From Bifidobacterium breve (GTDB taxonomy: Bacteria; Actinomycetota; Acidimicrobiia; Acidimicrobiales; Ilumatobacteraceae), in contig CALPPK020000035.1 in the NCBI GenBank assembly GCA_943325435.2, forward strand, positions 1-7,910: a stretch of DNA of 7,910 nucleotides. The letters are read 5' to 3'. This document shows positions 6,502-7,910 of this stretch, piece by piece. Position 1 is the first letter of the stretch, and each line of letters starts with the position of its first letter. The notes under the pieces were generated by a model. It searched no databases. It was not told the origin of the DNA and worked only from the letters and a program-made list of their open reading frames with translations. The position numbers were made by a program, and so were the translations under genes.

Positions 6502-7622
6502 GGCGCTACAACGCGTTCAGACGATGGTTGGTACAACAAGATGCGGACAAAGTTCAAGTTTTTCAGGTTTGCAGCCAACGTAACTTCAAGAATCGGACCA
6601 AGCGTTCCTGTCCTATTGACCACACGGCTCACAGACCCAATGACAATGTCCGGTGGCGCTAGTGATGTTGCTCCACCAGCAGAAATGATTGGAGAACCAA
6701 TACGCACCGAACCAAATCGTGGTTGATTTTCTACAAATCGAACAATAGGAGTTCGCGAGATTCCTCTGCCCTCTAAAGCTCCGGTTTCACGCAACGGAAC
6801 ATCAAGACCTGCCGGAACAGTTATCTCTGAACTCGTTGATTTACCGGGCTGATTCGGCCCTACATCTCCGGCCGGCACAGTCACTTCACCAGGCAATGGT
6901 GCAAGGGTTGAGGAAGTTGCAACAGTCACCCCTGGAACAAATCCAGGAATACCTGTTGTGGTGGTGACCCGCGGCAACGTGGTCGTAGTAGTCGTCGACG
7001 TGGTTGTGGTGGTGTCGCCTACTGGCGTTCCCGGTGCCGCTGTTGTCGTTGTAGTTGGTGCCGGAATATTCACCACTTTCACGGCCAGTGAATAACCAGG
7101 GTCTGTGAGCAACATCACAACAGATCGCTTGTTATAAACGTCAGTGATCTTGCCAATCATTCCGGCAGCGTTGAGAACAGGCATTCCCACTTTCAAGCCA
7201 CATTCGGAACCACGGTTAATTTCAACAGTTTGCGTGAAGTTCGACGGCGACTGCCCCACCACTTGAGCAGTACAGGATGCAATACCTGCAAGTGTGGGCA
7301 ACCCATTCAATGACAACAGTTCTTGGGCTTCACGCACGCTTGCAATGGCTGAGATAGTTGAACCTTCGTTGAAGGCAACAAGGTCATTAAGACGGTGATT
7401 TTCCTCTACAACATCGTTGTAATGAGTTATGCCATTCCATGCGTTGCCAATCGGCCGTGTGACAACTTTTGTTGCACTCTCAATTGGGCGAAACACCACG
7501 CCAAAAGCAGACCGAGTGAAATTGATGATGGAGCTTCCACGAAGGTCCATCGTGATCAGAATCACAGAGGTAAGCGACAGCAGGAGAATCGCCCGACGAC
7601 GCGTGAAGGATAAGTCCGCCAC
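6498..7622 (-). CDS. mreC: Rod shape-determining protein MreC with Thr-rich insertion
   Basis: The 374-residue product is the bitopic membrane protein that links the MreB filament to PBP2/RodA. An N-terminal anchor spans about 10-26, followed by a helical stretch (about 60-105) that would form the dimerising coiled coil (NDVVEENHRLNDLVAFNE). The beta-rich extracytoplasmic domain includes AQVVGQSPSNFTQTVEINRG (119-138) and VGMPVLNAAGMIGKITDV (145-162), both typical of MreC. An extra Thr/Pro/Gly-rich segment (about 187-279) then interrupts the domain before RFGSVRIGSPIISAGG and VIGSVSRV. The start is a GTG at 7622-7620, 10 nt after the mreB stop, with no clear Shine-Dalgarno; the next in-frame ATG (residue 25) would remove the membrane anchor, so GTG is preferred. 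It overlaps mreD by 4 nt. Confidence 0.95.
   Translation of the reverse strand: MADLSFTRRRAILLLSLTSVILITMDLRGSSIINFTRSAFGVVFRPIESATKVVTRPIGNAWNGITHYNDVVEENHRLNDLVAFNEGSTISAIASVREAQELLSLNGLPTLAGIASCTAQVVGQSPSNFTQTVEINRGSECGLKVGMPVLNAAGMIGKITDVYNKRSVVMLLTDPGYSLAVKVVNIPAPTTTTTAAPGTPVGDTTTTTSTTTTTTLPRVTTTTGIPGFVPGVTVATSSTLAPLPGEVTVPAGDVGPNQPGKSTSSEITVPAGLDVPLRETGALEGRGISRTPIVRFVENQPRFGSVRIGSPIISAGGATSLAPPDIVIGSVSRVVNRTGTLGPILEVTLAANLKNLNFVRILLYQPSSERVVAP
6954..7055 (-). repeat. Threonine-rich low-complexity tract in mreC
   Basis: Residues 190-223 of MreC contain four runs of threonine (TTTTT, TTTTT, TTTTTT, TTTT) separated by short Ala/Pro/Gly-containing spacers. The DNA is an imperfect trinucleotide repeat of ACN codons, seen on the plus strand as gtggtcgtagtagtcgtcg and similar. 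A second, subtler repeat follows: EVTVPAG at 246-252 and EITVPAG at 266-272, spaced 20 residues apart. Thr-runs of this kind are common in extracytoplasmic linkers of Acidimicrobiia, and the tract is likely a flexible spacer. Codon choice is mixed, so it is not a pure microsatellite. Confidence 0.85.
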
Positions 7623-7632
7623 GGGATTAGTA

Positions 7633-7910
7633 CTACAGCTGGTCGAGTCCTGGGAAGGACATCATTCCGCGCATCGCCTCGATGTTTTCAAGCGCACGGC
7701 CTGAACCGATAGCGACCGCATACAACGGATCGGGAGCTATGTAGCACGGCATTCCTGTTTCGTGAGTCACGCGCTGTGTCATACCGGACAGCAATGCGCC
7801 ACCACCCGACAAATAGATACCACGATCCATAATGTCTGCTGCCAATTCTGGTGGCGTGCGATCGAGAGTTGACTTCACTGCATCAATAATGGCAGCAATT
7901 GGCTCTGCAA
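7633..7910 (-). CDS. mreB: Rod shape-determining protein MreB, C-terminal part (5' end outside window)
   Basis: The last 91 residues are present, open from the window edge to a TAG at 7635-7633. They match the C-terminus of the bacterial actin MreB, the cytoplasmic filament that positions wall synthesis. The segment [16 protein letters not shown] carries the glycine-rich nucleotide-binding loop (LSGGGALL) of the actin fold. It is preceded by the helix [26 protein letters not shown] and followed by the [21 protein letters not shown] and RALENIE elements characteristic of MreB. An in-frame GTG at 7878 is an internal valine codon, not a start. It heads the mreBCD-PBP2-rodA cluster; the promoter must lie outside the window. 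Confidence 0.96.
   Translation of the reverse strand, partial: AEPIAAIIDAVKSTLDRTPPELAADIMDRGIYLSGGGALLSGMTQRVTHETGMPCYIAPDPLYAVAIGSGRALENIEAMRGMMSFPGLDQL

Noticed and set aside
6954..7055. Trinucleotide-like repeat as a CRISPR array or phase-variable microsatellite
   Set aside because: There are no uniform repeats and spacers. The tract is mixed ACN threonine codons within an intact mreC frame, and a triplet repeat would not shift frame.
7876..7878. GTG as a start codon for an 81-residue protein
   Set aside because: The frame continues upstream to the window edge with clear MreB sequence ([10 protein letters not shown]), so this GTG is an internal valine.

Overview
The window is a chromosomal core-gene segment, probably from an actinobacterium and most likely a member of the Acidimicrobiia (Ilumatobacter-like freshwater or marine lineage). 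This rests on the actinobacterial-style order mreB-mreC-mreD-PBP2-rodA followed by RNase E/G-rplU-rpmA, on the long basic N-terminal arm of the RNase, on the threonine-rich linker inside MreC, and on a base composition that looks close to balanced rather than strongly GC-rich. The lineage is an inference; no rRNA or other definitive marker is present. Apart from the left edge, every gene lies on the minus strand, so transcription runs from high to low coordinates.

Right to centre (7910 to 2643) is the cell-elongation operon: the C-terminal end of mreB, then mreC, mreD, a class B penicillin-binding protein (PBP2) and rodA. Spacing is extremely tight: 10 nt between mreB and mreC, an ATGA overlap between mreC and mreD, and TAATG stop-start overlaps at both mreD/PBP2 and PBP2/rodA. 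Together these encode the elongasome: the MreB filament, the MreC/MreD membrane connectors, the RodA glycosyltransferase and the PBP2 transpeptidase.

Centre to left (2642 to 196) is an RNA/ribosome block: a 559-residue Rne/Rng-family endoribonuclease, then rplU (L21) and rpmA (L27). The RNase is preceded by a 105-nt gap and rplU by a 77-nt gap; both hold small inverted repeats that could be 5'-leader structures. At the left edge is the 3' end of a convergent plus-strand gene resembling the C-terminus of a dGTP triphosphohydrolase. A perfect 13-bp hairpin with a 4-base loop separates the two convergent units and probably terminates both.

There is no gene-free stretch longer than 105 nt, and I see no mobile element, CRISPR array, tRNA or rRNA. 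I did not find a new multi-gene system. The points worth a second look are the apparent absence of obgE after rpmA, the truncated C-terminus and duplicated basic arms of the RNase, a four-cysteine cluster in PBP2, the Thr-rich insertion in MreC, and the competing GGTT/AACC elements in the rplU leader.
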